64,000 nucleotides of DNA. Origin: Prorocentrum cordatum. Lineage: Eukaryota > Sar > Dinophyceae > Prorocentrales > Prorocentraceae. Position numbers and translations under genes: made by a program. This document shows positions 21,201 to 32,521 of this stretch, piece after piece (the stretch's first letter is position 1; every line of letters starts with the position of its first letter). Location: the NCBI GenBank assembly GCA_963575745.1, contig CAUYUJ010020159.1:62001-126000 (forward strand). The letters are read 5' to 3'. The notes under the pieces were generated by a model. That model ran no database searches. It was given only the letters and a program-made list of their open reading frames with translations, and was not told the origin of the DNA.

Positions 21201-22046
21201 ACACGGGGAACCCTGGTGCGCACCTTCCGCTCGAATCCGCTCTTTCCACGCCGCTTCTGCTGCCTGGTGCCCCTCGCACTGCGCGTGGCGCACGAGGTTT
21301 TCCTGGCGTTGGAAACGCGCGGATCCCTGGCCTAGGGTGGATATGCAACGAGCGCCCTTGAACGCCGAGCAGAACAAGCAGACTGCAAATCTACCACCTA
21401 CGCAACCTATCCAAGTTTCTCTCTTCAGTGTTACTGGATTCGTCGCAGACGTCGAGGCGCTCCACTTCTCCTTGTTCTTCCAAAATTTGCAAGCGCCGCA
21501 GGTGGTGACGTGCTTTGGGTAGTCGTGGCTGGCGACGTGCCCCTCCAGGATCATGGACAACGAAGGCTGGAACTTCTCGACAACTTTGCTCGGGGCGGCC
21601 TTCGCCTTCGCTCTTGCAGCCGCGGCTGCCTCGTTGCTGGAGCCGCTGTCCTCTTCGGAACCGCTGCCGGAGCCGCTGTTGGAGCCGCTGCCATCTTCGG
21701 AGCCCGCTGCGTCGGCAACTCCGTCGGCGCCGTCGGCGTCGGACCCTGCGCCAGCATCGGCGTCCGAACTGTTGCAGCTGCCGCGGCTTGGCGAAGCTGC
21801 CCTCGATGAGGCCGCCGAGGCCGCGCGGCTCGACGGGGCCGCTCTCGGCGAGGCCGCGCGGCTCGAGGATGCCGCTCTCGAAGAAACCGCCGCGTCCACT
21901 GTCGAAGAAACCGCCGGGGGCGCTCTCGAAGAAGCAGGGCTCGGGGAAACCAAAGGAGAGGACGAGGCCGCAGGGCTCGGGGAGGCCGCAGGGCTCGGGG
22001 AAACCGAAGGAGGGCTCGGGGAAACCGCAGGAGCGGACGACGACAT
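18294..22046 (-). CDS. Long zinc-finger protein, transposase-like family, frames broken
   Basis: Starts at ATG 22,044-22,046 (MSSSAPAVS) with a long Ser/Ala/Glu low-complexity leader. A zinc-finger segment follows: CGACKFW, then FAVCLFCSAFKGAR, then QENLVRHAQCEGHQAA, giving C-x2-C, C-x2-C and H-x3-C/H pairs. Later parts include FSSIDAWRGAFAGGGRQVW, AMAQHEKIIT, RLAADGLDRAYQVEIG, LGIPDAFTGVTLKFLKATK and, at the end, SPRKLCKFFKKQANP and ELCVLCRSGEEAG before TGA at 18,294. By memory the overall arrangement resembles a multi-copy dinoflagellate family that I suspect is transposase-derived; this is an inference. In-frame TAG occurs at 20,935-20,937 and 18,505-18,507. Frame changes occur near 20,300 (TTTCAACAG), 19,700, 18,700 and 18,420. 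The CTGCAACAG 9-mer occurs at four places. Confidence 0.5.
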
Positions 22047-22079
22047 TACCTTGAGCCTAGTCCTACGAACCACAATGGT

Positions 22080-22619
22080 GACGATGGTGATGGTGATGGC
22101 GATGCTGATGGTATGGATGGTGGTGGTGATGATGATGATGATGATGATGGGGATGGTGATGGTGGTATGGTGAGGGCGGTTGTGATGGTGATGATGGTGA
22201 TGGTGGTGATGGTGATTCTGGATGTGATGAGCACCACCATCATCACCATCACCATCGCCACCACCATCAGCACTACGATTTGACATCCACCATCATTACA
22301 ATCGTCGTCGGCATGAAAACACAAAACACTCAACCAACTCAACCTAAACCCGCCCTAAAGACAGCCAACATCACCATCATCACCATCATCAACACCACCA
22401 TCATCATCATCATCGTCATCGTCATCATCATAAGCATCATCATCAGCATCATGATCATCATCATATTCTATTCCTACTCCTCCACCACCTTCTCCTCCTC
22501 AGCATCGTCATCCGCATCATCAGCATCATCATCATCATCGTCATCATCATCACATCATCATCATCAGCAACCTCATCCTCATCCTGATCATCATCCTCAT
22601 CAGCATCGTCATCACCATT

Positions 22620-22664
<45 letters not shown>

Positions 22665-22745
22665 GTCATGATCATGATATCCTCCTCCTCCTCCTCCTCC
22701 TCCTCCTCCTCCTCCTCCTCCTCCTCCTCCTCCTCCTCCCCCTAG
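22080..22745. repeat. GATGGT / ATCATC / CTCCTC microsatellites
   Basis: GATGGTGAT runs to 22,215, CATCAT and ATCATC runs to 22,680, then a CTC run to 22,742. It lies upstream of the zinc-finger gene start. His-rich and Ser-rich open frames are repeat artefacts. The stretch 22,745-23,790 has a further CTCCTC tract at 23,300-23,380 and no gene I can support. Confidence 0.85.
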
Positions 22746-23794
22746 TCATCATATGTCATCCTCGTCGTCATCGTTCCTCCTCCGTTCCATATGATTATGG
22801 TTCCCTTCCTGCTTCCACACTGGACCCAGCTCCAGCTGCGGCTCCTCCTCAGTGTTCTCTCCACTCCACCTATGATATGTTTTCGTATTCCTTCACCTCC
22901 TGCCGCTCCCCCTCCAACTCCAGCAGCCGTTCCTCCTCCGTGGCGCGGGGCAGCGCGATGGCGGATGCTGTGGCGGGACACGCTGCCGAGCTGGCGCGTG
23001 GCCCCCGAGGTGCGTCAGAGGGTCGAGGCCGCCGAGCACCTCGCCTCCCTCTTGGTTGGGTCTGCTCCCTGGCAGTTTGCTTCTGGAGGGTCCATTGGGA
23101 ACCCCAGGGAGGCTCTCTTCGAGCGATTCTGGGCTCTGTTGGGCCATGATGGGGGCATCGTGAGCTCGAGGTCGGCCAAGGCTCACGTCTGGACGGCCGT
23201 TCATCGCCTCACCTCTGGCGCGCTGGAGGCTCCTGCGCGCCACCCATGTGGGACGGGAGTCTCGGTTGCATCATCGTCGAAACATCCTGGGTTTCCTCTG
23301 GTCCTCCTCCTCCTTTTCCTCCTCGCCCTCCCCCCCCCCCCTCCTCCCCCTCCTCCTCCTCCTCCTCCTCCTCCTCTGCCTTTTCTTCCCGCGCGTCCCC
23401 GTTGCATCCTCGCAGCGCCCTCAGGCCCTGTGCCAGACGCGCGGGGCGTGCCCTCTGAAGGCCGCCGGATCTGGTGTTCGCCCCCTCCACCATCTACTTC
23501 TGCCTCGTCCTTCTCCTGCGACCTTAACAGAACGGTGGTCGTGGGGACTGAGCTCAACTTAGCAGCAGGAGAACCGGCGCTAGTACTTGCAGCTGTTTCA
23601 CACCGCCTGACGGCGAATACACTATGCTTCAGCACACTGTCAGCAGCTGCGTGGTGGCATGAAGTCCTATATCCAAGCACCACCCTCGACCTGGTGTCCC
23701 AGGTCGGGCGCGCCGCGGGCAAACCGATATGCATTTGCATCGCCGCAAATGGTAACAGCGAATGGCTCCGCGGTTGCAACCCGAACATCTCCAT

Positions 23795-25070
23795 TCAATC
23801 ATCTCCATTCAACCCATGGTTACAATTAATGGCATCATGCACACCTTGCTGACCCGCCGCCGCGCGGCGTCGAAGGCGCACGGCCCAACGGACTACACCT
23901 GCGCAAAACAATTGTTCAAAACCGGCCGGGATCCTGAGCCCAAATGGCCACAACCATCGGGGCAAGATATGCATTCTCGCTGGCACACGGGAGCGCCCCG
24001 TTGTGCTCGCGAATCGCGAATCGCCGACCGTTTGCCTGAAACTTCGCGTTCTAGATGGCTGCGCACCTGCCGGGAGTACCCCTACCTGGAATACTTCGTT
24101 GCCCGCTTCTTCTGCTTCTCTGGCTGACCCGAGAGCCTTCTTGACGCCCGCGACCTGCAATGGCTGGCGTTACTTTGTCTCCCATCTCGTTTAACCATGA
24201 TGCCACTCTCTGGCCGCGATTCTGGATTACTGTGCCGTTGGCCGCACAGTAGTGATGGCCGCTGTGAGACGCTGCGGCTCGTTCTAAAGGGAAGAAGGTG
24301 ACCACGGTGGATGGCCCAAGTGTGCTGTGTCTTCCTGAAACCACAGTCGCGGCGACCGCTTCTACAGCGTACTTTGGGTTATCCCTGGGAACAGCGTTTA
24401 CTTCGTCAGCCCCAATATTCACATTCCAGCGCTTCGCATGGGTCATATGTTTGACACTTCAATTGTTTTATCCGGTGCCCCATCTCTCGCGCTACAGTCT
24501 CTTTTGTCATCACAGCGGTCTCTCACGGGATTTCGGGTGGACTCTGGGTTTCCACGCTGAATTCGTAACAGCCCAGATCCATTTCTGGCTGTGGTTGCCC
24601 CAGGCTATTTCCATTCTAGTAGCCGCTGGTCTGACCTACGTTATTTGGGCCCTTGGTGAACTCGGCAACGTTCTGCCCCTTTCGATCGCATGTGTAACAT
24701 TCCCGCTCGCTCATGGGCACGAATCCATTGCCGACTGTTTTCCCTCCTGTCATGTAAGTTGAATTGCCCGAGACTTCATGTCCTCCGTAGTTTCCTTTGG
24801 TGTTCAATTTTGGTCCACTGGGGTACCCCTTGCCCTTGGCGTTTGTTTGTGCCCTCGCCTTTGGCTTTGCAGTCCCGCGCTATATGGCCTGGAATGCCGC
24901 ATTTCTAACGCGTCATCGTTCCTGTCCCGCTTCCTCGGTGCACTGCATCAACATCTCCGTCTCCCAAGCTTTGGTTATCATTCTGAGTGTTGTATCCCTC
25001 ATCTTTCGTGGGCCACCAACTGCCCTCGTGGCCATAGACTCCGTGGTAAGCTCGGACGTGTATGCCTGAC
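23795..25070 (-). pseudogene. Decayed copia-like retroelement, gag and protease region
   Basis: Minus-strand frames give, in order, a zinc knuckle remnant CGIPGHIARDC (24,880-24,915), a second, broken knuckle CYTCDRKGQNVAEF in which the His and last Cys are lost (24,665-24,710), a protease-like stretch YCAANGTVIQNRGQR (24,230-24,275) and VKKALGS...EEAGNEVF (24,085-24,145). This order matches gag then aspartic protease of Ty1/copia elements. The first Cys of knuckle one is Arg and a TAG lies two codons before the CG. Several frame shifts break the frame. No integrase or reverse transcriptase was seen. Confidence 0.5.
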
Positions 25071-25249
25071 CCGACTCGGTCCTCCTCGTCACTCACACTG
25101 CCTATATCCATTGCACCGCTCCTACAGCAAGTAAGCCACAGCTCGCCACGCTTGCCACGCCTAAGCCTTCCAACTAATATCCATTGCACCACTCCTACAG
25201 CCACAGAAGGGAATCACCGGACGCTATAGCAAAACACCAGCATAAAACA

Positions 25250-26050
25250 AAACCATGACGAAGACAACATCGGGCGAGGATAACTCGAGAATCCGCCGAC
25301 CCCTTGTGGGTCTCTAGGCGTGTGAGATAGTTCCCCCCCCTATAGCCCCCCCCCCTGGGACCCCAAACCGGCGACTTGACCCCCCCTGATGGCCCCCCCC
25401 CCGGGCCCGGGACGAACGACTCACGGGGCTCTTTTGGGCCCAAAAGGAGCTCCAGACGGGTCAAGAATGTCCCAAAACGCCTCCAAGACGGCCCACGAGG
25501 GCCTCGAGACGCCAAACGAGCGCTCCAAGACGCCCAAAATGGCCCCAAGACGAGCCAAGAGGCCTCCAAGACGGCCCACGAAGCTTCCAAGAGCAGTTCT
25601 CAGAAGAGCCCACGAGCCGAGAATCGTCAAATTCCTATGGGAAAACGTACACTTTCATCATCTACGACTTTTCTGTCTTCACGGCGTTGAAGACGGCCCA
25701 CAAACACCCCAAGACCGCCCCAACACGGCCCAAAATGCCTCCAAGAGGCGCCCAAGTCGGCCCAAGAGGGCACCAAGACGAACCAAAAGGCCCCCGAGAC
25801 GGCCCAAGACGGCCCCAAGACGGCCCCAAAAAGAGCCCTCGAGGGGGAGCTTCAACCGACAATCCGAGCCTTCCGCCCCAAGACGGCCCCAGAAGGCCCC
25901 AAGAGGCCCTAAGAGGCCCCCAAGACGCCCCAAAAATGCCCCCAAGATGGCCCCAAACGGCTTCAAAATGGCCCCCAAGAGGCTTCGAAACTGCCTACAA
26001 GAGTCCCGCGAGAAGCCACCCGAGAGATCCCAGCGATCATCGCACAAGCC
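25250..26050 (+). repeat. Dispersed CCAAGAGG-type repeat, copy A
   Basis: Degenerate units CCAAGACGGCCC and CCAAGAGGCCCC for about 600 bases, opened by ACATCGGGCGAGGATAACTC and ATCCGCCGACCCCTT and interrupted at 25,626-25,690 by an AT-rich island (AAATTCCTATGGGAAAACG). The same island and leader occur in copies near 40.5 and 41.15 kb. Open frames with Pro/Arg/Lys repeats are artefacts. Confidence 0.8.
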
Positions 26051-26253
26051 GTACTTTAGGGTGCCTTTCTTTGGTCGTGTCCGAGCAAGCCATCCCCTTC
26101 CTCCTCCTCCATTTCCTCCTCGCCCACTTCTTCCTTCCCTCCCTCGCCTCATCTTCATCCTCCCCGATTCTGTTTCCCCCATTCTCCGCCTCACCCCCCA
26201 TCCCTCTCCCCCCTCTTCCCCCTTTCGTCCCCAGCACGCGCGCCCGATTGGCA

Positions 26254-27330
26254 TCATTTGCAGGTGTTGCACTTCAGGGTGTTTTTTTTTGCGTCGCGCG
26301 GGACATTGTGCGGGTCGGGGAACGCCGATTTCGGTAGTCTTCTCTGGCATGCGCCGCTGCACTGGTAACCCTGGTGACTGCGGGCTGTGAACCCGAGGTC
26401 CTTGCAGCCTCCGCACACCACTTTGGCTCCTTTCGCCTTTCGATGATCTTCCACTTGATTAGGCTTCAAATGTTTCGTGTCCGAGAACGCTTCTCCGCAC
26501 GCCGCGCACGTCAGCGGCTTCGCGTCCGCCTCCGCTTTCTTTTTGCGATTCGCTGCCTCCGCATTCCCCCGTCGCACCTCGTTCCCTCGTTCTTCCGCGC
26601 ATTTCCGACAAAGCCTTTCCCCCGCAGCAGCGTGCTTCTTCTGAGCTTCCGACATCCCCGCCCCCTCTTGCAACTCCGACAGGCAGTCGCCGTTCGAACA
26701 CCGCAGTGTGACCACGCTTTCCCCATTATTCAACTCGCGCGTCCTCCTCTCGCGTTCTTCCGCACATTTCACGCGTTTCGTACTATTCGACGCAAGCGTC
26801 GCCCTCTGACGTTCTTCCGCACATTTCCGACACAATCTCTGGCCCGCTGCGTTCTGCTTCTTCTGAGCTTCCGACATCTCCGTCTTTTCGTCATACAGCG
26901 ACAGGCACTTATCGTTCGTACATCGCACTTTTCCGACGCTCTCGTTCCACTTCGCGCTGGCGCTCCGCGACTTCTGTTTGCCTTTGACATGGCTGCACTT
27001 CGCGCAGTACATAGTCCTAATCCTGTTCGTCTCCCCGTCGTCGGCCGCCGCATCCGCGTTCCGACCGCTACCTTGCCTTGCCGCGTCGTCACCCTCTGCT
27101 TTCGTTGCCCACCCTTTGCACGTTTTGCACCATTTTTCGTCCGCGCTTTTCATCTTCTCCGTACACTCTGTGCAGAACGCCGGCCTTTCCTTTCTTTGGA
27201 ATTCGTACTTCGTGAACGCCTCTACCAACAACCTCCGCTGGCAGCGCTCGCATTGGTCTCGTGGCATTAATTCCGCTTCCCACTCTTCCCAATTCACATT
27301 CTCCCCGCGAAGGACCTGCAACAATTTCTG
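26254..27330 (-). other. Cys-rich tail of the Helitron protein with a repeated module
   Basis: Contains CERCQRRLLVEAF, CTEC, WCKTCKGW, YCAKC and then two similar units of about 60-70 residues, each with a C-x4-5-C pair, MSEAQKK, AAG-x-RLCRKCAEER. It ends CSGACQRRLPKSAFP and CNTCK. The CxxC...LPxSAF...CxxC pattern suggests zinc-binding modules, perhaps Stc1-like. Such a tail after the helicase is outside the core Helitron architecture. Confidence 0.6.
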
Positions 27331-30300
27331 CGTGCCTGGCATTTCCCCCGCGTTATACGGCTTCCTGTCGAATGGCCTGAAAATCAACAAGTTCTCCCGC
27401 CTCCGCACGCGTGTGATGGCAACGTAACTTGACATCCAACTCACGCCGCGCCCTCTTTCAAGGTCCGCTATCACTGCGGCCATGGTCCGGCCCTGCGCAG
27501 AGTGTGCCGTTACTGCTAAAGCCGGGGTGATCATGAACTGCGTGCGCTTCACACTCAATACCGGATGCTTCCGATATGCGTCCAAGAACCATTGGCGTCC
27601 TTTCGATGGGAAGATCGGATATAGCCCCGGCTCCCACCCTGGCAGGTGCCACTTTTTCGTATGGAAATCCAACACAATCATTTTCGGCAGATGCATCAAT
27701 ACTTCCTCTTCTTCATCTCCAACGACCTCATCCTCGTGCAACACCCATCCATGGATCGTCGCTGTGCGGCCCCGCAGAAGCTGCTTTTTTTACCGATCCA
27801 AGTGATCACCCAAAGCCACGGGCACCCCCTTGGCCAACGGCAGCCAGCCAGGCAAGGCTGCGCATTCCTTCTCGTGATACCCCAGCCAACGTATCTTATC
27901 CTCCATCGTGTACGGCCGCCTCTGTTCCCCCCCGTGGCAAGGGCGGTCCCTGGCTGCGACCCACAGCAGCTGCTCTCCTCGCTCCTTCGCCCACTGCACA
28001 GCCCTCTGCTTCCCGACGTGGCAACGAATGTCATAATTCGCATAAATTGCGACAGCTTCAACGAATTTCTCCTTTCGAAACCGCGCGTCTTCTGGCGACA
28101 TCGCAACGAACTTTCTCTTCTCGCGCTCAGTTTTGCACGCGTCACATTCGAACTCGTTTTGCTGCGCAATTACCTCCATGTCTTCGAGACAACGCGCGTT
28201 TCCGCACAACGAAGCGCCGTTCACCCACGACCCCGGAACATCCGTCGGTCTGCCATGCAAAAAAATGCGCGTGCGTTCAGACAACGCGCCTCGGCGGAAT
28301 TCGTCCTGTACTGCGAGAAACCAATCGTCCTGATCCTCCACGCGCATGCACTCCGTCAACTCTGTCATTCCCTACAATGCCCCTTCGCCTCCAGCGCCCC
28401 AAAATATATACTGCCCGTGGTCCTCCGTGGCACCCGGCGCGTACTTCCTCGCGTTTTTTAACATACGACGTGGGAAGCGCATTGATTGCCGTCCCTGATG
28501 GCGGCTCCAATTGATAGAAGTCCCCGCAGAACGACACATTCACGCCCCCGAAGGGCCTGGCCACGCCGTTTCCACCTACCTTCGCGTCACTTGCAGCTGA
28601 CATGCACGACCGCAATTGCGAGTCCAGCTCTGCAATGAAGTTCGCGCTGACCATGCTCACATCGTCCACAATCAGCCACCTCCACTGCGACATGCGCTGC
28701 GCTGCTTGCTCTTTCTTCGTTTTCTTTTTCGTCGCTGCGTCGGCACCGCCCGCCGCGTCCTTCTCTTTCGTATTGTTCACCCCAAGCCCAAATGCACTGT
28801 GAATCGTATTCCCGTCGAGAGCTGACGCGATTGTCGCCTGCAACGCTGCCACCTGGAAATCTATGCCATGCGTCCACCCCAGCTCCTTTTCGAACAGCCC
28901 CTTCCGGATCTTGTCTATGACGAAACTTTTCCCGGCCCCTGGGCCGCCATGCAACATCCACACGAGCGGCTGCATATCCGAACGACTCTGGCCTTTTTTC
29001 TGGCCGCGCGCGGACTTCCCGAATTCTTGCGCCAACACGCGATCTGCCACCTTCTCAACGACGCTCCGCTGTCCCGCGTTCAACCCGCTATCCGCAAGCC
29101 CTTCTCTCCATTTCCGCACACTTGTCGCTGTTGCTCTCTTGGCCGCCACCACCTCTGGGGCGCCTTCCCCTTCGCCCGCGCCGCTGCCTTCTGCGGCCCT
29201 GGACGCCGCGGCCACCGCTTGCGCTTTTTTCACTTCCGCGTCATCCCACCTCAACGCACCGTCCCCTCCGCGCTTCTTGCGCTTTCCATTCTTTCCATTC
29301 GGTCTTTCGCCCCGCACGGCGTCGCCTCTGGCCATGGCCTCCCGGCTCTTCTCCTTCTCGCACTCCGCGTCTACATTTGCCCGCCTGTCCTCTTTCTCCA
29401 TGGGCGCGCCTCCTACGCGCGTCTTGCGCCGCGTCGCCGCGTCGACAATTCTCGGATCCAGTTCTTCATCGCTGTACAGCCCGTCCTCGTGCTTGACCAG
29501 ATCTTCGTCCGTGACAGGTCGCAAATCCACCACGCTCATGTAGTTCTGCACGTACCTCTTTGTTTCTTCACATGGCATGCCTCTCTTTAACCACTCCAAA
29601 GAGGCCTCCGCCCACGACCCCTGCGTTCCGCGGAATCCCCGCAACGCCCGGAAATATACCATCAACAACAGCCCGTTCCTATCCTCCTGCCCCGCTCCGT
29701 GTTTCGGCTGTGGCGCCCCATGAAAACTGGGATTCCTCGGGCGCTCGTTTCGCACCAACACCCACGTGTGCCTCAATGTTTCGAGCTCAGGAATATCTGG
29801 AAACGGAACCCACGAATAACTCCCGCATCCTTCCTTGATCACATAATCTACTCCGGCTTTCAACTTGGCTCCCGTCTGCGCCCCGCCTTCGTCGGTTTCC
29901 GTTCTTTCCTTATCTGCTTCGCGGACCTTCTGAATCCCCGACTGCGTCAGTTCCGCCTGGTACTCCTTGCTGGTCACATCTGCCAGCTCTGCTCCGCCGC
30001 GGGGAAATGCAGCCAATTCGATGCGCCCATACCGCAGAAACTCATACAATGATAAGAGTGCCAAGTCGGGCGCACCAGGAGCGTCCACTGGCCGCATGCC
30101 ATGCAAGTACACTGGACTCTTAGACACGATTCGGACCTTTTTCGGCCCTTCTCGTCTGTTCGCTTCCAGAAACCCCGACGCTGCTACGGTAACACCATCC
30201 CCGTCCGCACAGAACCGCTCCGCCATACGCACGGCTTCTGCTCCCGGGATCATGGCTGTCTTCGCGGTCTTGATACTCTCGGCACCAGTCACGCCTCTGG

Positions 30301-32189
30301 GGTCTCGGTACGCTCGCAGATTGGCACTTTCCTGCGCTGACCGCACCACGCCTCTCCCGTACATGTCACTGAGAAACCTCTTCATGTGCCTGTTCGCTCG
30401 GTACGCCGCGGCCCTGTCTTTCGTCTGCTCCGCCAGCGCGCGGTGGCCCTTTTTGATCTCCCTCACCTCGTTGAACGACGGGGTACACAGCTTGCACTGA
30501 TAGTCCGCCGCGTATCCCGCTGCTGCATTCTGCGCTCGTTGCGCTGCCAGAACCATGTCTATGGGTCGATCCGTTTCCCAGCACCGCTCCTCGCATACAC
30601 AACTATCGTGCGTCGCTTCCGTCACTGGGAACCTGTGCGGAATCTGCAAATCGCTATTAAAATTCCATGCCACCGCGCCGCTTAGCATCGCTGGTAGCGT
30701 GCCGTTCAGGTTCTCTTCGTTCATGGGCCCGTGCAAGCACCCTGTCATGTTCCTCCTCCCTGCTCGCGGCATGTCCCGGCTTTTCAAAAACCCTTGGCAC
30801 AACACCACTGCGCGATCTATGAGCCACGTCGCGCGCGGGAAAAAGCTTTTGCACTGCGTCATATCGTCTCCCCTCTGACAATGTCCCAATGGTACCACGC
30901 GCTGCAAACGTTTGCTCCACTGGCGCACATGGTTCTGTCGAAACTCCTGCCCCTTTTGCACCCAGACGCCGAGGTACTCTTGCAGCCAGGTTCGCCCTTC
31001 CTCGTTGCCCTTGTCTCCATCTTCAGTTCTCCCGTTGCCGCTCGTTGAGGCCCTGCCGCCGCCCTCCGTCTCTTCCAACCCAGTAGTCTCCCTGCTGTGT
31101 AAGTACTCCGCCGCTGCGACCAGCTCTGTGGTATCGCGATACGTAGGCCACGCCTTCTCTACCTCTGTTTTCCTGTCCCGCCAGCCCTCTACGTCAGCGT
31201 ACTCTTGACGACTCGCGTTTCTCTTGTACCTCTTGTGCTCTTCTACCGGCCCCTTCAGCAAATCTGTCGGCAGCTTTGACAGTTCGTGCAACGGGGTATG
31301 CTGGTGCAAGCACTGAACGAAGACTTGCACGTGCAGATGGACTTCCAGCCGACTTCTGAGCTTCAATGCTGCCGTACACCCCGTCAACACGACCTAAGCA
31401 TCCGCCCGCCGCCGTCGCGTTGCTGCCAAGCAAGTCTGCGCACTCGCAGCCCGGGCAATTCGGACAATACCGCATACCCAAAATGTACACGAATACAAGA
31501 CCCACGATGACCCTAAACCCGTCAACGCCCGCGAGCGGGTCCCGAGCCAGCACAGCCCTTCTCTCGTCCGACGCGGGAACGGCATTTGCAAACATCTCCA
31601 GAGGCACTGCCATGTCCACGTCGTCGCCACCCTCAGCCCCCTCCGAGTCCGATCCGTTTTCGCTCGCCTGCTCGCTCCGTTCTCTTGTCGCGGCATTTCC
31701 AGAGATATCTTCCATGTGCGCCAACGACGGCTCCCACAACCCACCATGCGTTGGGCCGTGGCGCGCCCGCGCTGCACGACGATTCACGGGGTCCTTTTTT
31801 TCGCGACCGCGACAGCCGCACCATTACCAGGTTGTGCCTCTCATCCGGGGACATGGTGAAAAAAACGGTACCCCGTGGGCGATTCGAGCAGCATGGGCGT
31901 CGTACCTCATGAGCGTCCGCACTTCGTTTGCCCCTTCAATCTTGCGAGCAACCGCGCTGGCTCCCGCAGCCAATCGTTTCGCTATCGGGTCGAGCGACTG
32001 CACATATTTCAGCTTCGAGAAATCTCCGCGCACTTTCGTGGTCTTCCCGGTTGACGGATCTTTGTGCGTACCGTACAAGGCGTCTACGATGCTCACAGCT
32101 GCCTTCTCGAGTTCTCCTTGCGAAAACTGGCATTCCGTCTCTCCGTCCTTTCGATGGTCCGCCAAGCGCACGGACCGGGCCATATTCAC
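26254..32189 (-). CDS. Helitron Rep/helicase protein
   Basis: Helitrons are rolling-circle DNA transposons whose protein joins an HUH nickase to a Pif1-type helicase. Seen in order on the minus strand: a Helitron-N-like region (GEL..., GDFSKLKYVQS, GVPFF then TMSPDERHNLV after a T7 shift); GVYGSIEAQKSAG and, one base out of frame, VHLHVQVFVQCLHQHTPL with the HUH-type HLH at 31,331-31,339; a long middle part with Cys pairs; Walker A GGPGAGKS at about 28,925-28,948; WLIVDDVSM (Walker B); CGDFYQLEPPSG; GALSERTRIFLHG; and VTAHSAQGRT with YVAITRVRR (late helicase motifs). The last 300 residues are Cys-rich. Breaks: shifts at T7 (31,870), A7 (31,796), the HUH site and A6 (28,462); in-frame TAG at 28,372 and TAA at 27,790. 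The stop is TGA. Element ends were not located. Nearly all breaks are single-base, so the copy may be young or the breaks technical. Confidence 0.75.
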
Positions 32190-32369
32190 GGAACTTTAAA
32201 ACCAAACCGACGACAACGTAAAACCAAACCGCCATTCACGCCGGAACTGAGACTCCACCCGGCACGTCATGATGCGCGCCCACAGAGCCAACTCCACGCG
32301 GGAAACGCGGGCCCACGTCGATGTCGCGCATTTTCCTGCCACTCAGGCATGTCTGGCATCCCCGCCCCG

Positions 32370-32450
32370 TCGCCGCCACTGGCGCCGCCGCGGCCGCCGC
32401 CGCCGTCCTCGTCGCCGCCGTCGTCGTCACCGCCGCCGCCGCCGCGTGAC
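32370..32450. repeat. GCC/GTC triplet tract
   Basis: GCCGCCGCC and GTCGTC runs between the Helitron start and the glycosyltransferase-like gene end. The rest of 32,190-32,520 holds nothing recognised. Confidence 0.7.
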
Positions 32451-32521
32451 AGCGCAGCGCAGCAAGCCGAGGATCACCGGAGCACTGGGCGCAATGGCTA
32501 CAAGGGTGCGCCGTGAACCCA

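Noticed and set aside
22791-23852. 353-residue plus-strand frame
   Set aside because: Low complexity (Pro/Ser/Leu) across CTC repeats, no motif, and opposite to all other genes.
24298-24762. Plus-strand frame with hydrophobic, membrane-like stretches
   Set aside because: It is the antisense of the copia gag/protease relic, whose Cys motifs are recognisable on the minus strand.
25389-26390. Pro/Arg/Lys-rich frames across the CCAAGAGG repeat
   Set aside because: The same composition appears in every copy of the repeat and in several frames.
26418-26440. ACCACTTTGGCTCC resembling the spliced leader
   Set aside because: Only 12 of 21 bases match, on the plus strand, inside the Helitron coding region; chance.
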